From Clostridium bowmanii (GTDB taxonomy: Bacteria; Bacillota; Clostridia; Clostridiales; Clostridiaceae), in contig NZ_JAHLDL010000018.1 in NCBI RefSeq assembly GCF_018861315.1, forward strand, positions 35,179-99,178: DNA of 64,000 nucleotides, given 5' to 3'. Every line of letters begins with the position of its first letter. Within the stretch, counting starts at the first letter, position 1. The translations under genes and the position numbers were made by a program. The notes under the pieces are model-generated. The model saw nothing but the letters and a program-made list of their open reading frames with translations, had not been told where the DNA came from and searched no databases. Below, piece by piece: positions 25,535 through 34,321 of the stretch.

Positions 25535-26920
25535 ATGAAAAAATTTATAAAAGTTATTTTAGCTACTCTTATTACTGTAACTACCTCAATATCTTTTGTT
25601 GGATGTTCAAGTAATAATGATGTAAAAAAAGACTCTACAGATAATAGTGCATCAGTTATTAAAACTATTAGCACTAAATATTTGAAAGACAAACTAGGAA
25701 ACAATGACTGGCTAGTAGTGGATACAAGAACAAACGACGCTTTTAATGGTTGGAAAGTAGATGGAGTAACTCGTGGTGGACATATTAAAGGTGCTACGGA
25801 TTTTGCTGCAAACTGGTTAACAGTAGAGGATAAGGAAAAAGATAGTGTTTTAGCAAAAGCTTTAGTAACAAAGAATATTACAAAAGATAAAAATGTTGTA
25901 CTTTATGACGCAAATGGAAAAGATGCGGTGGCAGTTGCAAAATACTTAAAAGAAAAAGGAATAACTAATATTTATACATATGATGTTAAACAATGGGCTG
26001 CTGACAATAGTCTTCCAATGGAAGCCTATGCAAATTACCAAATGTTAGTTCCTCCATCCTTTGTAAATGACTTAGTTAATGGTAAAAAGCCAGAAACTTA
26101 TACAAACAATAAATATAAGATTTTTGAAGTTGCCTGGGGTGAAGAGTCTAAGGATAAGGATTACATAAAAGGGCATATTAAAGGTGCAGTGCATATAAAC
26201 ACAGATGAAATAGAATCCGCGCCCCTTTGGAGTATTAACTCTGATGCTGCTCTTCAAAAATTCGCAGAAAAAAATGGTTTAACTCCAGATACAACAGTTG
26301 TGCTTTATGGACCTGATCCAATGGCTTCCTTTAGAATAGCTGCAATAGCTAAATATATTGGAGTTAAGGATGTTAGGGTACTCAATGGTGGAACTGCAGC
26401 CTTTAGAAATGCTGGATATAAAACAGAAACTATTTCTAATGCTAAACAACCAATAAGTTCTTTTGGCGCTATTGTACCAGTAAATAAGAATTATATAGTA
26501 GATATAAACAAAACAAAAGAAATATTAGCAGATAAAGCAAATAGCAAACTCGTGGATGTACGAAGCTGGGATGAATACATTGGTAAGATATCTGGCTACA
26601 GTGATTTAAAGTTTAAGGGAAGGCCAGCAGGTTCTACTTGGGGTCATGCGGGTAGCGACGCAAATCACTTACAAGAATATAGAAATATAGACAATACAAT
26701 GCGTAATAGTGACGAAATATTAGCTATGTGGAAAGAGCAAGGAATTACTCCAGATCAGAGACTTTCCTTCTTCTGTGGTTCTGGTTGGAGAGCTGCTGAA
26801 GTTCTCACCTATGCTGATGTAATGGGCCTTAAAAACATTTCATTATACAGCAATGGATGGTACGAATGGAGTGCAAATCCTAAGAATCCTGTTGAAACTG
26901 GTGAACCAAAATCTAAATAA
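25535..26920 (+). CDS. Multi-domain rhodanese-type sulfurtransferase lipoprotein
   Basis: A 461-residue exported lipoprotein: signal peptide ending FVGC with Cys24 lipidated. Three rhodanese-like repeats are visible: about 45-165 (WLVVDTRTNDAFNGWKVDG), 190-300 (VAWGEESKDKDYIKGHIKGA) and 330-455 (KLVDVRSWDEYIGKISGY). Only the last has an active-site loop with cysteine, FFCGSGWRAAEV; the first two carry DANGKD and GPDPMA instead and are probably structural. It likely acts outside the cell in sulfane-sulfur transfer. AAGGAGGG lies upstream of ATG. It is monocistronic, near the CcdA/TlpA thiol genes. Confidence 0.9.
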   Translation: MKKFIKVILATLITVTTSISFVGCSSNNDVKKDSTDNSASVIKTISTKYLKDKLGNNDWLVVDTRTNDAFNGWKVDGVTRGGHIKGATDFAANWLTVEDKEKDSVLAKALVTKNITKDKNVVLYDANGKDAVAVAKYLKEKGITNIYTYDVKQWAADNSLPMEAYANYQMLVPPSFVNDLVNGKKPETYTNNKYKIFEVAWGEESKDKDYIKGHIKGAVHINTDEIESAPLWSINSDAALQKFAEKNGLTPDTTVVLYGPDPMASFRIAAIAKYIGVKDVRVLNGGTAAFRNAGYKTETISNAKQPISSFGAIVPVNKNYIVDINKTKEILADKANSKLVDVRSWDEYIGKISGYSDLKFKGRPAGSTWGHAGSDANHLQEYRNIDNTMRNSDEILAMWKEQGITPDQRLSFFCGSGWRAAEVLTYADVMGLKNISLYSNGWYEWSANPKNPVETGEPKSK

Positions 26921-26922
26921 TA

Positions 26923-26963
26923 AAAACACAAAAGGGCATACTTAAAATATTGCCCTTTTGTGT
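26923..26963 (+). terminator. Terminator after the rhodanese gene
   Basis: AACACAAAAGGGCA pairs with TGCCCTTTTGTGTT-type sequence (14 base pairs). The T run after it is weak (TATATTT). Confidence 0.65.
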
Positions 26964-27007
26964 TATATTTAATATTAAACTTTAATATAATTAGAAAGGT
27001 GAAAAAT

Positions 27008-27466
27008 ATGAAAAAAAATTTTTGGATCGTTGTGTTAAAAAATATAATTACTATATTACAAGTACTCATGTTAGTTCCACCTTTACTTCTTCAATATTTG
27101 TCGGACAGGAAAATGGGAGTCATGAGATATTTAGTTTTTAAAAAAGATGTATTTGCGAAGGAAATTTTCACTTTAAGCTTTACATTTACATATAGAAATC
27201 TCTTGTTTTTAGGGATTATTTTTTGTATGATTTTTTTAATATCTAGTTACAATAAAAGAATTAATAGGTCTTTTAAAGAACCTATAATCACCCTTTTTCT
27301 TTGCAATTCAATTTGTCTATTTTATGCATCCTATTATAAATTTCAAATACTTATGGCATATCACTTTTTTTTAATAGCTTTTTTAATAATTATAATCCTA
27401 CAATACGTAAAAATAGTTATTGCTGCACTGATTTATAGCTCCACAAAAAAATCATTTTACCATTAG
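27008..27466 (+). CDS. Small membrane protein of unknown function
   Basis: A 152-residue protein starting MKKNFWIVVLKNIITILQVL after AAAGGTG. It has about four hydrophobic segments (near residues 6-28, 60-80, 93-110 and 113-140), connected by short basic loops. No family motif is recognised. It lies between the rhodanese terminator and the CNNM gene, probably as its own unit. The longer in-frame start at 26960 has no ribosome binding site and falls in the terminator. Confidence 0.7.
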   Translation: MKKNFWIVVLKNIITILQVLMLVPPLLLQYLSDRKMGVMRYLVFKKDVFAKEIFTLSFTFTYRNLLFLGIIFCMIFLISSYNKRINRSFKEPIITLFLCNSICLFYASYYKFQILMAYHFFLIAFLIIIILQYVKIVIAALIYSSTKKSFYH

Positions 27467-27600
27467 TCTTTAGCTTGGATGAAACCATTATATATACAAT
27501 ATAATACAATTAGTCGAAATATTAATGATATTTTATTTTAATATCCCTCATATTATGGTATAATTTTTCTAGGTTATATCTTAAGGAGTGTGAACATATT

Positions 27601-28845
27601 ATGGACCCCGACGGTACGTGGCAAATTATAGCTTTAGTAATTTTATTGGGTTTTTCAGCATTTTTCTCTGCTTCTGAAACTGCACTTATGACTTTAAGTA
27701 AAATTAGATTAAGACATATGGTAGATTCAGAAATTAAAGGTGCTGCACTAATTAATAAATTACTTAAAAACCCGAGCAAACTCTTAGGTGGTATTTTAGT
27801 AGGAAATAACATTTCCAACATTGGTGCTTCTGCACTGGCAACATCCTTGGCAATTAAATATTTAGGGGCATCAGGGGTAGCTATTGCAACAGCTATAATG
27901 ACGGTTCTTGTACTTATTTTTGCAGAGATAACACCAAAGTCATTAGCTGCACAAAATTCTGAAAAAGTTGCTTTGAAAATTGCTCGGCCAATAAGTCTAA
28001 TTACCTTCATTTTAAATCCACTTATTGTTGTATTAATTTATATAACAAATATATTTATAAAGATACTAGGTGGAGAAGTTGGTAATCAAAAGCCCTTTAT
28101 TACAGAAGAAGAATTAAAAACTATGGTCAGTGTAAGTCATGAAGAAGGGGTTTTAGAAGGCGAAGAGAAGCAAATGATCTATAATGTATTTGAATTTGGA
28201 GATTCACAAGCAAAAGATGTTATGACTCCAAGAACTGATATGATTGTAGCAAATATAAACTCAACTTATGAAGAACTCATTAAAATTTTCAAAGAAGAAC
28301 AATTTTCTAGACTTCCTATATATCAAGATACTATTGATAATATTATTGGAGTTTTATACCTTAAAGATTTAATTTTCTTTGAAGATGAAATAGAAAAATT
28401 CACTATAGAGAAACATATGCGCATACCTTATTTTACCTATGAATTTAAAAGCACTGTGGATTTGTTTGCAGACATGCGCTTAAAACGAGTACCTATAGCA
28501 ATTTTATTAGATGAATATGGTGGCACTGCTGGACTTGTCACAATTGAAGATTTAGTAGAAGAAATTGTTGGAGATTTAGACGATGAATATGATGATGATA
28601 CAGATCAAATTGAGGTTGTCAAAGAAGATGAATTTATTGTAGCTGGTAATACAAGAATAAATATGGTTAATGAAATGATAGGCCTTAATATAGAATCAGA
28701 GGATTTTGATACCATAGGTGGTTTCGTTACAGGAATCCATGGACGACTTCCAAAGACAGGCGAGACAATAATTTATAATGACACAAAATTTATTATACAA
28801 AACACTAGTAAAAATCGTATAGTAAAACTAAAAATTATAACTTAA
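27601..28845 (+). CDS. CNNM/CorC (HlyC) family membrane protein with CBS pair
   Basis: A 414-residue protein: N-terminal DUF21/CNNM membrane domain (residues 1-185, with FFSASETALMTLSKIRLRHM and GGILVGNNISNIGASALATS), a hinge with EEELKTMVSVSHEEGVLEGE, two CBS domains (about 205-325, DVMTPRTDMIVANI and the EEQFSRLPIYQDTIDNIIGV segment) and a C-terminal CorC_HlyC domain (about 335-414, DEFIVAGNTRI, ESEDFDTIGGFV). Relatives are linked to magnesium efflux. AAGGAG lies nine bases before ATG. It is a single gene with its own terminator. Confidence 0.93.
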   Translation: MDPDGTWQIIALVILLGFSAFFSASETALMTLSKIRLRHMVDSEIKGAALINKLLKNPSKLLGGILVGNNISNIGASALATSLAIKYLGASGVAIATAIMTVLVLIFAEITPKSLAAQNSEKVALKIARPISLITFILNPLIVVLIYITNIFIKILGGEVGNQKPFITEEELKTMVSVSHEEGVLEGEEKQMIYNVFEFGDSQAKDVMTPRTDMIVANINSTYEELIKIFKEEQFSRLPIYQDTIDNIIGVLYLKDLIFFEDEIEKFTIEKHMRIPYFTYEFKSTVDLFADMRLKRVPIAILLDEYGGTAGLVTIEDLVEEIVGDLDDEYDDDTDQIEVVKEDEFIVAGNTRINMVNEMIGLNIESEDFDTIGGFVTGIHGRLPKTGETIIYNDTKFIIQNTSKNRIVKLKIIT

Positions 28846-28850
28846 TATAA

Positions 28851-28903
28851 TTAAAAAAGCACCTAAAACATAGTATCATTATGCTTTAGGTACTTTTTTT
28901 ATA
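28851..28903 (+). terminator. Terminator after the CNNM gene
   Basis: ACCTAAA and TTTAGGT form the stem (with outer AAAAAG/CTTTTT pairing), followed by seven T. Confidence 0.8.
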
Positions 28904-28955
28904 CTTACCTTCCCTTTATAATATCGATTATTTTGTGTTATGTAATTTACATCAA

Positions 28956-30062
28956 CTACAAAATCTTTCTAGGAATTTGACCTTTTATTTTCTTTTCTAT
29001 AGCATCCAAAAAATATTTGTCCTTTGCTGCTGCAAATAAATATGTATATCCTTCTTCGCCAGCTCTTCCTGTTCTTCCTATACGGTGTATATATGCTTCA
29101 GCAGTTTCAGGCATATCGTAGTTATAAACATGACTAACTCCATTTATATCAAGCCCTCTAGCTGCTACATCCGTGGCAATTAGATATTGAATATCACAGT
29201 GTTTAAATTCTTTCATTATTTTTTCTCTTTTTGATTGAGTTATATCAGAATGTAACTTTTTACAATTATAACCTTTTTTATAAAGCGCCATTTCTAGATC
29301 ATCAACTCTTCTTTTAGTTCTACAAAAGATAATAGCCATAAAAGGATTATCCTGATCTATTACCTTACACAAATCTTCCTGTTTTGTTCTATCCGTAGTT
29401 TCTATTAAAAATTGTTTTATATTTGTAAGTGTTGTTTCTTGTTTTTTAATTATTATTTCTGTTGGATCCTTCATATACTTATATGCCATTTTTTTTACAT
29501 CCGATCCCATTGTTGCTGAAAAACATAATGTCTGCCTATTTTTAGGTGTTTTAGAAATAATATCTTCAATATCATTTTTAAAACCCATAAGAAGCATCTG
29601 ATCCGCCTCATCTATAACAAAGGTCTTAAGCTTATCAAGTTCTATTGTACCTCGCCTAAGATGATCTAGTAACCTTCCTGGTGTTGCAATAACTAAGTGA
29701 ATATTTCCTTTTAGTTTTTTTAACTGTGAACCTATATCCTTGCCACCATAGGCTGCCAAAATATTTAAGTTTTTGCCTGCTGCAAGCTTTTTAGCTTCAC
29801 CAGTTATCTGTATTGCGAGTTCTCTTGTAGGTGTAACTATTAATCCTTGAATTGTATTTATATCAGCCGACATATTATCAAACATTGGAAGTAAAAATGC
29901 AAGGGTCTTTCCAGTTCCTGTTTGCGCCTCTGCTATAATATCTTTACCATTTTTTATCAATTGAATACTTTGCTCTTGAACTGGAGTTGGCTCACTTATC
30001 CCTTGAATTTTGAGCATTTCCAAAATATCATCATTAAGACCTAATTTTTTAAATTTTATCAT
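28956..30062 (-). CDS. DEAD-box RNA helicase (CshA/RhlE-like, short form)
   Basis: A 368-residue helicase core with all motifs: Q motif near residue 28 (PTPVQEQSI), motif I AQTGTGKT near 46, PTRELAIQ, TPGR, motif II VIDEADQM near 147, motif III SATM, motif V ATDVAARGLDI and motif VI YIHRIGRTGRAG near 334. It ends soon after with no long basic tail or RNA-binding domain. Such helicases remodel structured RNA in cold growth, ribosome assembly or mRNA decay. GAAGGG precedes ATG. The promoter overlaps the repeated TGCCAC palindrome. Confidence 0.95.
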   Translation of the reverse strand: MIKFKKLGLNDDILEMLKIQGISEPTPVQEQSIQLIKNGKDIIAEAQTGTGKTLAFLLPMFDNMSADINTIQGLIVTPTRELAIQITGEAKKLAAGKNLNILAAYGGKDIGSQLKKLKGNIHLVIATPGRLLDHLRRGTIELDKLKTFVIDEADQMLLMGFKNDIEDIISKTPKNRQTLCFSATMGSDVKKMAYKYMKDPTEIIIKKQETTLTNIKQFLIETTDRTKQEDLCKVIDQDNPFMAIIFCRTKRRVDDLEMALYKKGYNCKKLHSDITQSKREKIMKEFKHCDIQYLIATDVAARGLDINGVSHVYNYDMPETAEAYIHRIGRTGRAGEEGYTYLFAAAKDKYFLDAIEKKIKGQIPRKIL

Positions 30063-30103
30063 TGTTATTTACCCTTCTATTTTAAACATATTTTAATCAT
30101 TTT

Positions 30104-30135
30104 ATTATACCATTGGTGCCACCCACGTGGCAAGT
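30104..30135 (-). promoter_or_regulatory. Helicase promoter with embedded TGCCAC-N4-GTGGCA palindrome (copy 1)
   Basis: The palindrome TGCCACCCACGTGGCA lies at 30117-30132. On the minus strand its TTGCCA (30128-30133) serves as -35, with TATAAT (30104-30109) 18 bases away, 42 bases before the helicase start. Identical sequence recurs at 36263-36283 and 57856-57876. Confidence 0.6.
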
Positions 30136-30167
30136 GGCATAATTAAGGTGTCACTTGAATAGTAACT

Positions 30168-30211
30168 TAAAAAATCAGCCAATCCATTTGGATTGGCTGA
30201 TTTTTTTATAA
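30168..30211. terminator. Bidirectional terminator
   Basis: AAAAATCAGCCAATCC pairs with GGATTGGCTGATTTTT around ATTT; T runs on both sides. It serves the lipoprotein gene ending at 30243. Confidence 0.88.
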
Positions 30212-30242
30212 CTTGTATATTTTTAAAAATATACTGTATAAT

Positions 30243-30821
30243 TTATTTTTTTAATTCTTGAACTCCAGTTATCTTACTTTTAGCATCCATTTTAAATGTA
30301 GATTTAGCTTCATCAGTAGTAAAGTATACATTTCCTTCTACCGTAGCATCTTTTAACTGAAAGTTGCTTGCTGAAACATAAAGATCACCTTTGAAAGTTC
30401 CATGTTCTATACTTCCCATAGGACTATTAAAAGTTAATTTTGGAGCAGTCAAAGTAAATCTAGCAGTTACGTTACGATCTGCATCTTGTGTGTATAAAGC
30501 TATTTTACGTTGTATAACTTCTTTACCGGCATCATCCTTTTTGCCATTTTTAAACTCGCCTTCAACTATAATCTCTTTGTCAAAAGTCAAATCCTTTATT
30601 GTTGCAATAATCCATGTACCCTTACTGCTTAGAGCAGATTCAAAAGCAGCTTCAGTATTTACTAATGATGCTGTTGTTACTACATCAGTTTTTGCGGCAT
30701 CAGTTGCCACTACTTCAGTTTTTGCTGGTGCTGTTGTAGTCTTTGCTTCTTCCTTAGCTCCACAGCCTACTAATAAAGTAGCACCTACAGCTAGTGATAA
30801 TATTATTGATTTAATTTTCAT
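30243..30821 (-). CDS. Small lipoprotein of unknown function
   Basis: A 192-residue exported lipoprotein with signal MKIKSIILSLAVGATLLVGC (Cys20 lipidated), an Ala/Thr/Lys-rich linker (21-50) and a beta-rich C-terminal domain with regularly spaced strands (LTFDKEIIVEGEFKN, NVTARFTLTAPKLTFNSP, GDLYVSASNFQLKDATVEGN, KSKITGV). The last part resembles a right-handed beta-helix or polymer-forming fold, but I cannot assign it. It is monocistronic. Confidence 0.8.
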   Translation of the reverse strand: MKIKSIILSLAVGATLLVGCGAKEEAKTTTAPAKTEVVATDAAKTDVVTTASLVNTEAAFESALSSKGTWIIATIKDLTFDKEIIVEGEFKNGKKDDAGKEVIQRKIALYTQDADRNVTARFTLTAPKLTFNSPMGSIEHGTFKGDLYVSASNFQLKDATVEGNVYFTTDEAKSTFKMDAKSKITGVQELKK

Positions 30822-30972
30822 ACGAATACCCCCATCATTATTATTATTCTTTTGTTAATATGTTACATTATTCAACAAAATCAGTATATCATATGTGATA
30901 AAAATATAACAAGATAAAATATGAAATTTATGTCGTTATATGTAAGTACAAAATGAACAAAAATAATTAGTT

Positions 30973-31080
30973 TTGATTTTACACTAGAAAAGCATGATAA
31001 TGAATGGTTATTAGAATTAGTTTATTAGTAAAAATACCAAGTCTGTATGCTAGCATATTGGCTTGTTATTTTTTTACGTT
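30973..31080 (+). ncRNA. Candidate short transcript with its own promoter and terminator
   Basis: TTGATT (30973-30978), 17 bases and GATAAT (30996-31001) resemble a promoter. About 30 bases past the expected start lies a stem-loop built on ATACCAAG...CTTGTTAT with central TATGCTAGCATA, followed by seven T (to 31077). No coding frame is enclosed. It may be a small RNA; 30822-30972 shows nothing else. Confidence 0.35.
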
Positions 31081-31169
31081 TTATATAACCATAAAGTTTT
31101 GCAATAATACAATAAAATAATTTTTCCATTTTATAGATTGTTGTTTTAAATTATGACAAAATTTGTGCT

Positions 31170-31197
31170 TTGCTTTTTTTTGTAATTACTGTATAAT
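31170..31197 (+). promoter_or_regulatory. nhaC: Putative promoter of nhaC
   Basis: TTGCTT (31170-31175), 16-base spacer and TATAAT (31192-31197). The leader of about 190 bases that follows has GATGT/ACATC and TATGCT-type inverted repeats but no riboswitch I recognise. Confidence 0.5.
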
Positions 31198-31394
31198 ATA
31201 CATTAATACTTGTATAACATAAGTAATTTGAATTGGTAGGATATTCAATATTTCAAAATACTGAATTTTGTTAATAAAATTATGATGTTGCTTATGGGGT
31301 GTTGATGTTTAGCGAGGTTATTATGCTTTTCTGAATTTTAGCATATATGACATCACAATTTTTAAAAAACCCATAAATCAAGGGAGGATTGTTA

Positions 31395-32843
31395 ATGATT
31401 ACAAAAACAAAAGAGCCTAGAGAGGCAAAGCTATGGGAGGCACTAATTCCGGTTGTTAGTACAACAGTACTTCTAATGTATTGCGTATTACCTTATTTCA
31501 AGGTTAATCAACCAGTTCACGTTCCATTAATACTTGGAACACTTATAGCTGCAATAGTTGCTATTACTAGATTAGGCTATTCTTGGAAGGATATTGAGGA
31601 AGGAATCATAAGCAGTATTTCTGGTACTATGCAAGCAATAATCATTCTAGCAATTATTGGTATGATTATTGGTACATGGATTCTTGGTGGTATTGTTCCC
31701 ACACTTATCTTTTACGGATTAAAAATATTAACACCATCAATATTCTTAGTTGCTACTTGTCTGCTTTGTGCTGTTGTTGCACTAGCAACTGGCAGTTCAT
31801 GGACCACAGCAGGCACTGTAGGTGTAGCCCTAATGGGTGTTGCTGCTGGACTTGGAATACCAGCACCAATGGCTGCAGGTGCGATAATTTCCGGTGCATA
31901 CTTCGGTGATAAGATGTCACCTTTATCAGATACAACAAACCTAGCACCAGCTATGGCTGGAGCAAAATTATTTGACCATATTAGCCATATGGTATATACA
32001 ACAGGAACTAGCCTTGCAATTGCACTAATTGGCTATGCAATACTTGGATTTAAATTTGCAAATACCACACCTGATGTATCAAAAATAAGTGCAATAACTG
32101 ATTTAATGAGCAAAAACTTTACAATAACACCATTTTTACTAATAGTACCGCTTATAGTTATAATTATGGTTGCTAAAAAAGTACCCGCTATTCCAGGTTT
32201 GTTTATAGGTGTTTTACTTGGTGGTGCTGCAGCTATGATTACTCAAGGCGCTAGCTTTGCTGGTGTAATGGATGCTATGCAAAACGGTGTTGTATCAAAA
32301 ACTGGCAATGTTATTTTAGATTCCCTTCTTACTAGAGGTGGATATCAAAGTATGATGTTTACAATATCTCTAATACTAGCTGCACTTTCTTTTGGTGGAA
32401 CACTTGATAAAACTGGAATGCTTCAGACGGTTGCCAGCAGAGTACTAAAATATGCAAACAGCACAGGTTCACTTGTAACTGCTACAATATTCACATCAAT
32501 AGTTGCTAATGTACTTGCTGGAGATCAATATCTTTCAATAGTGCTTCCAGGCAAAATGTACAAGGAAGAGTTTCGTAAAAGGGGACTAGCCCCAAGAAAC
32601 CTTTCAAGGTGCCTTGAGGATGCAGGTACATTGACCTCTCCACTTGTTCCATGGAATACTTGTGGAACAACAATGTCCACTTCTTTGGGAGTATCAACCT
32701 TTGCATATCTCCCCTATTGCTTCTTAAACCTTGTAAATCCATTAGTATCTATCTTTTTCGGATTTACAGGAATTACAATGATGAAGCTTGAGGATGATCC
32801 ATCGGCTCCAGAATATAAGGAAAAACTAAAGGAAGCAATGTAA
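31395..32843 (+). CDS. nhaC: NhaC-family Na+/H+ antiporter
   Basis: A 482-residue polytopic membrane protein of the NhaC type (about 12 helices). Diagnostic segments are LATGSSWTTAGTVGVALMGV near residue 133, GAIISGAYFGDKMSPLSDTT near residue 160 and ANVLAGDQYLSIVLPGKMYK near residue 370, with LEDAGTLTSPLVPWNTCGTT after it. Family members exchange Na+ for H+ or malate/lactate couples; the exact substrate cannot be read. GGGAGG lies seven bases before ATG at 31395, which is preferred over the in-frame TTG at 31389. It has a long leader and a strong terminator. Confidence 0.92.
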   Translation: MITKTKEPREAKLWEALIPVVSTTVLLMYCVLPYFKVNQPVHVPLILGTLIAAIVAITRLGYSWKDIEEGIISSISGTMQAIIILAIIGMIIGTWILGGIVPTLIFYGLKILTPSIFLVATCLLCAVVALATGSSWTTAGTVGVALMGVAAGLGIPAPMAAGAIISGAYFGDKMSPLSDTTNLAPAMAGAKLFDHISHMVYTTGTSLAIALIGYAILGFKFANTTPDVSKISAITDLMSKNFTITPFLLIVPLIVIIMVAKKVPAIPGLFIGVLLGGAAAMITQGASFAGVMDAMQNGVVSKTGNVILDSLLTRGGYQSMMFTISLILAALSFGGTLDKTGMLQTVASRVLKYANSTGSLVTATIFTSIVANVLAGDQYLSIVLPGKMYKEEFRKRGLAPRNLSRCLEDAGTLTSPLVPWNTCGTTMSTSLGVSTFAYLPYCFLNLVNPLVSIFFGFTGITMMKLEDDPSAPEYKEKLKEAM

Positions 32844-32867
32844 CAGCTACATAAGCACATTAATATA

Positions 32868-32908
32868 AAAAAAAATCCTTGTTGATAGTTCAACAAGGAT
32901 TTTTTTAT
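32868..32908. terminator. Bidirectional terminator between convergent nhaC and PH-like gene
   Basis: AAAATCCTTGTTGA pairs with TCAACAAGGATTTT, with T runs on both strands. Confidence 0.9.
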
Positions 32909-33429
32909 ATGATTTTTTTATGTCTTTCATTTACAGTTGCAAGGATTTTATCCTTTAATATATCTCCATTCTCAACAAAAGAAATTAGAATTTTCGAAGC
33001 CATATTGAAATTAATATTTAAATCTGTATTTCCATTATCCTCTGAAATGATTTTTACAATTTCATCAAAGGATTTATTTGATTTTATTCCCCGTACTCTA
33101 TCCCCTTTTAGGTGCTTTTGCCTTATAAACGCATATAGTAATGTAGTATCATCGTCTATTCCATGCACTGCACAAAAGGCGATATTATCAAATTTTATAG
33201 TTCTGATGCCAAAGGGTTTGTATATTCTGATCTTTTGGTCATCAACGGCTATAGAAAATATAATTCCCTTATACACCTGCCAAGCAGTGACAATAAAAAT
33301 TATCAGCAAAATTATTTTTAATATAATATTAGGAATAAATATTAAGCTAACAAGAGCTAATAAAGTTGAAACAATAAAAATAATACCCAGTTTTTTTAAC
33401 GAATTCGGTTTACCATTGAACTTTTCCAT
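32905..33429 (-). CDS. Two-helix membrane protein with bacterial PH-like domain
   Basis: A 174-residue protein: short basic N-terminus, two adjacent membrane helices (about 14-33 and 35-52), then a cytoplasmic domain that looks like a bacterial PH fold (IFSIAVDDQKIRIYKPFGIR, IKFDNIAFCAVHG, FDEIVKIISEDNG). Function is unknown. A weak binding site (GGAGCT) precedes ATG. It is convergent with nhaC across a shared terminator. Confidence 0.7.
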   Translation of the reverse strand: MEKFNGKPNSLKKLGIIFIVSTLLALVSLIFIPNIILKIILLIIFIVTAWQVYKGIIFSIAVDDQKIRIYKPFGIRTIKFDNIAFCAVHGIDDDTTLLYAFIRQKHLKGDRVRGIKSNKSFDEIVKIISEDNGNTDLNINFNMASKILISFVENGDILKDKILATVNERHKKII

Positions 33430-33546
33430 CGATAGCTCCTTAAATTTAATGACATTTTTCTTAGAAATAATCTCTATGTATAGATTACCCTATTATGACT
33501 ACAAAAACAATAAGTGTTGTTCTAATTAAGATCAAGATCAATTTAT

Positions 33547-33594
33547 AAAACCGTAGCATGATTTATATACACTCAAATCATGCTACGGTTTTTA
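33547..33594. terminator. Bidirectional terminator of the cobalamin/ABC operon
   Basis: AAAACCGTAGCATGATTT pairs with AAATCATGCTACGGTTTT (18 base pairs, 10-base loop). Confidence 0.9.
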
Positions 33595-33625
33595 TTAATT
33601 CTCAATATCAACTTACTAAGTTCCT

Positions 33626-34321
33626 TTAATATTCTTTTGTATTAATATCCATATTTATTCTTCCATCTTTTATCTCTATTATCCTATCAGTTTTTTCTGC
33701 TATCCTTCTGTCATGTGTAATAATTATGAAAGTTGTCTTAAACTTTTCATTAATATCCCTAAGTATAGTGTATATGTTCTCAGTTGATTCAGAATCTAAG
33801 TTGCCAGTAGGCTCATCCGCAAGTATTATTTTAGGATTATTAATTAAAGCTCTAGCAATAGCAGTTCTTTGCTGCTGTCCTCCTGACATATTAATTGCCA
33901 AATTATCTTTGACATTGTAAATCCCCACCAAATTCATGAATTCTTCAGCTCTCTCTATAATTTCCTTAGAGGGCTTTGGATTATTCATCATATATGGAAT
34001 AAGTATATTTTCTTTAGCAGTAAATTCTGGCAGTAAATAATGAAATTGAAAAACAAAACCTATAGTTTTATTTCGAAGCATAGCTAAGGAGTTCTTATTC
34101 ATGCTATCTGTTCTTTTACCATCTATATAAACCTCTCCACTAGTTGGTTTATCTAGTGTACCCATTATATTCAGCAGTGTACTTTTACCACTTCCTGATT
34201 GCCCTATTATAGAATTGAAAGACCCTTCTTCAAACCTCAAATTTGCATCGAATAGCACTTGTGTCTTTACTGCTGACCCGTAAATTTTATTTATATCCTT
34301 TAATGTAATAATGTTAGCCAT
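33626..34321 (-). CDS. ABC transporter ATP-binding protein (MacB/LolD type)
   Basis: A 231-residue ATPase. Walker A is GQSGSGKST (residues 40-48), Q-loop FQFHYLLPEFTA, signature MSGGQQQRTAIARAL near 145, Walker B IILADEPTGN near 165 and H-loop ITHD near 200. The length and signature are of the LolD/MacB subfamily, which powers mechanotransmission exporters rather than importers. It is the last gene of a three-gene unit, and its start overlaps the permease stop by eight bases. No outer-membrane or HlyD partner is present. Confidence 0.95.
   Translation of the reverse strand: MANIITLKDINKIYGSAVKTQVLFDANLRFEEGSFNSIIGQSGSGKSTLLNIMGTLDKPTSGEVYIDGKRTDSMNKNSLAMLRNKTIGFVFQFHYLLPEFTAKENILIPYMMNNPKPSKEIIERAEEFMNLVGIYNVKDNLAINMSGGQQQRTAIARALINNPKIILADEPTGNLDSESTENIYTILRDINEKFKTTFIIITHDRRIAEKTDRIIEIKDGRINMDINTKEY

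Noticed and set aside
30822..30972. Search for a riboswitch upstream of the lipoprotein or nhaC
   Set aside because: No conserved core of lysine, SAM, glycine, purine, FMN, cobalamin or guanidine riboswitches could be matched by eye.
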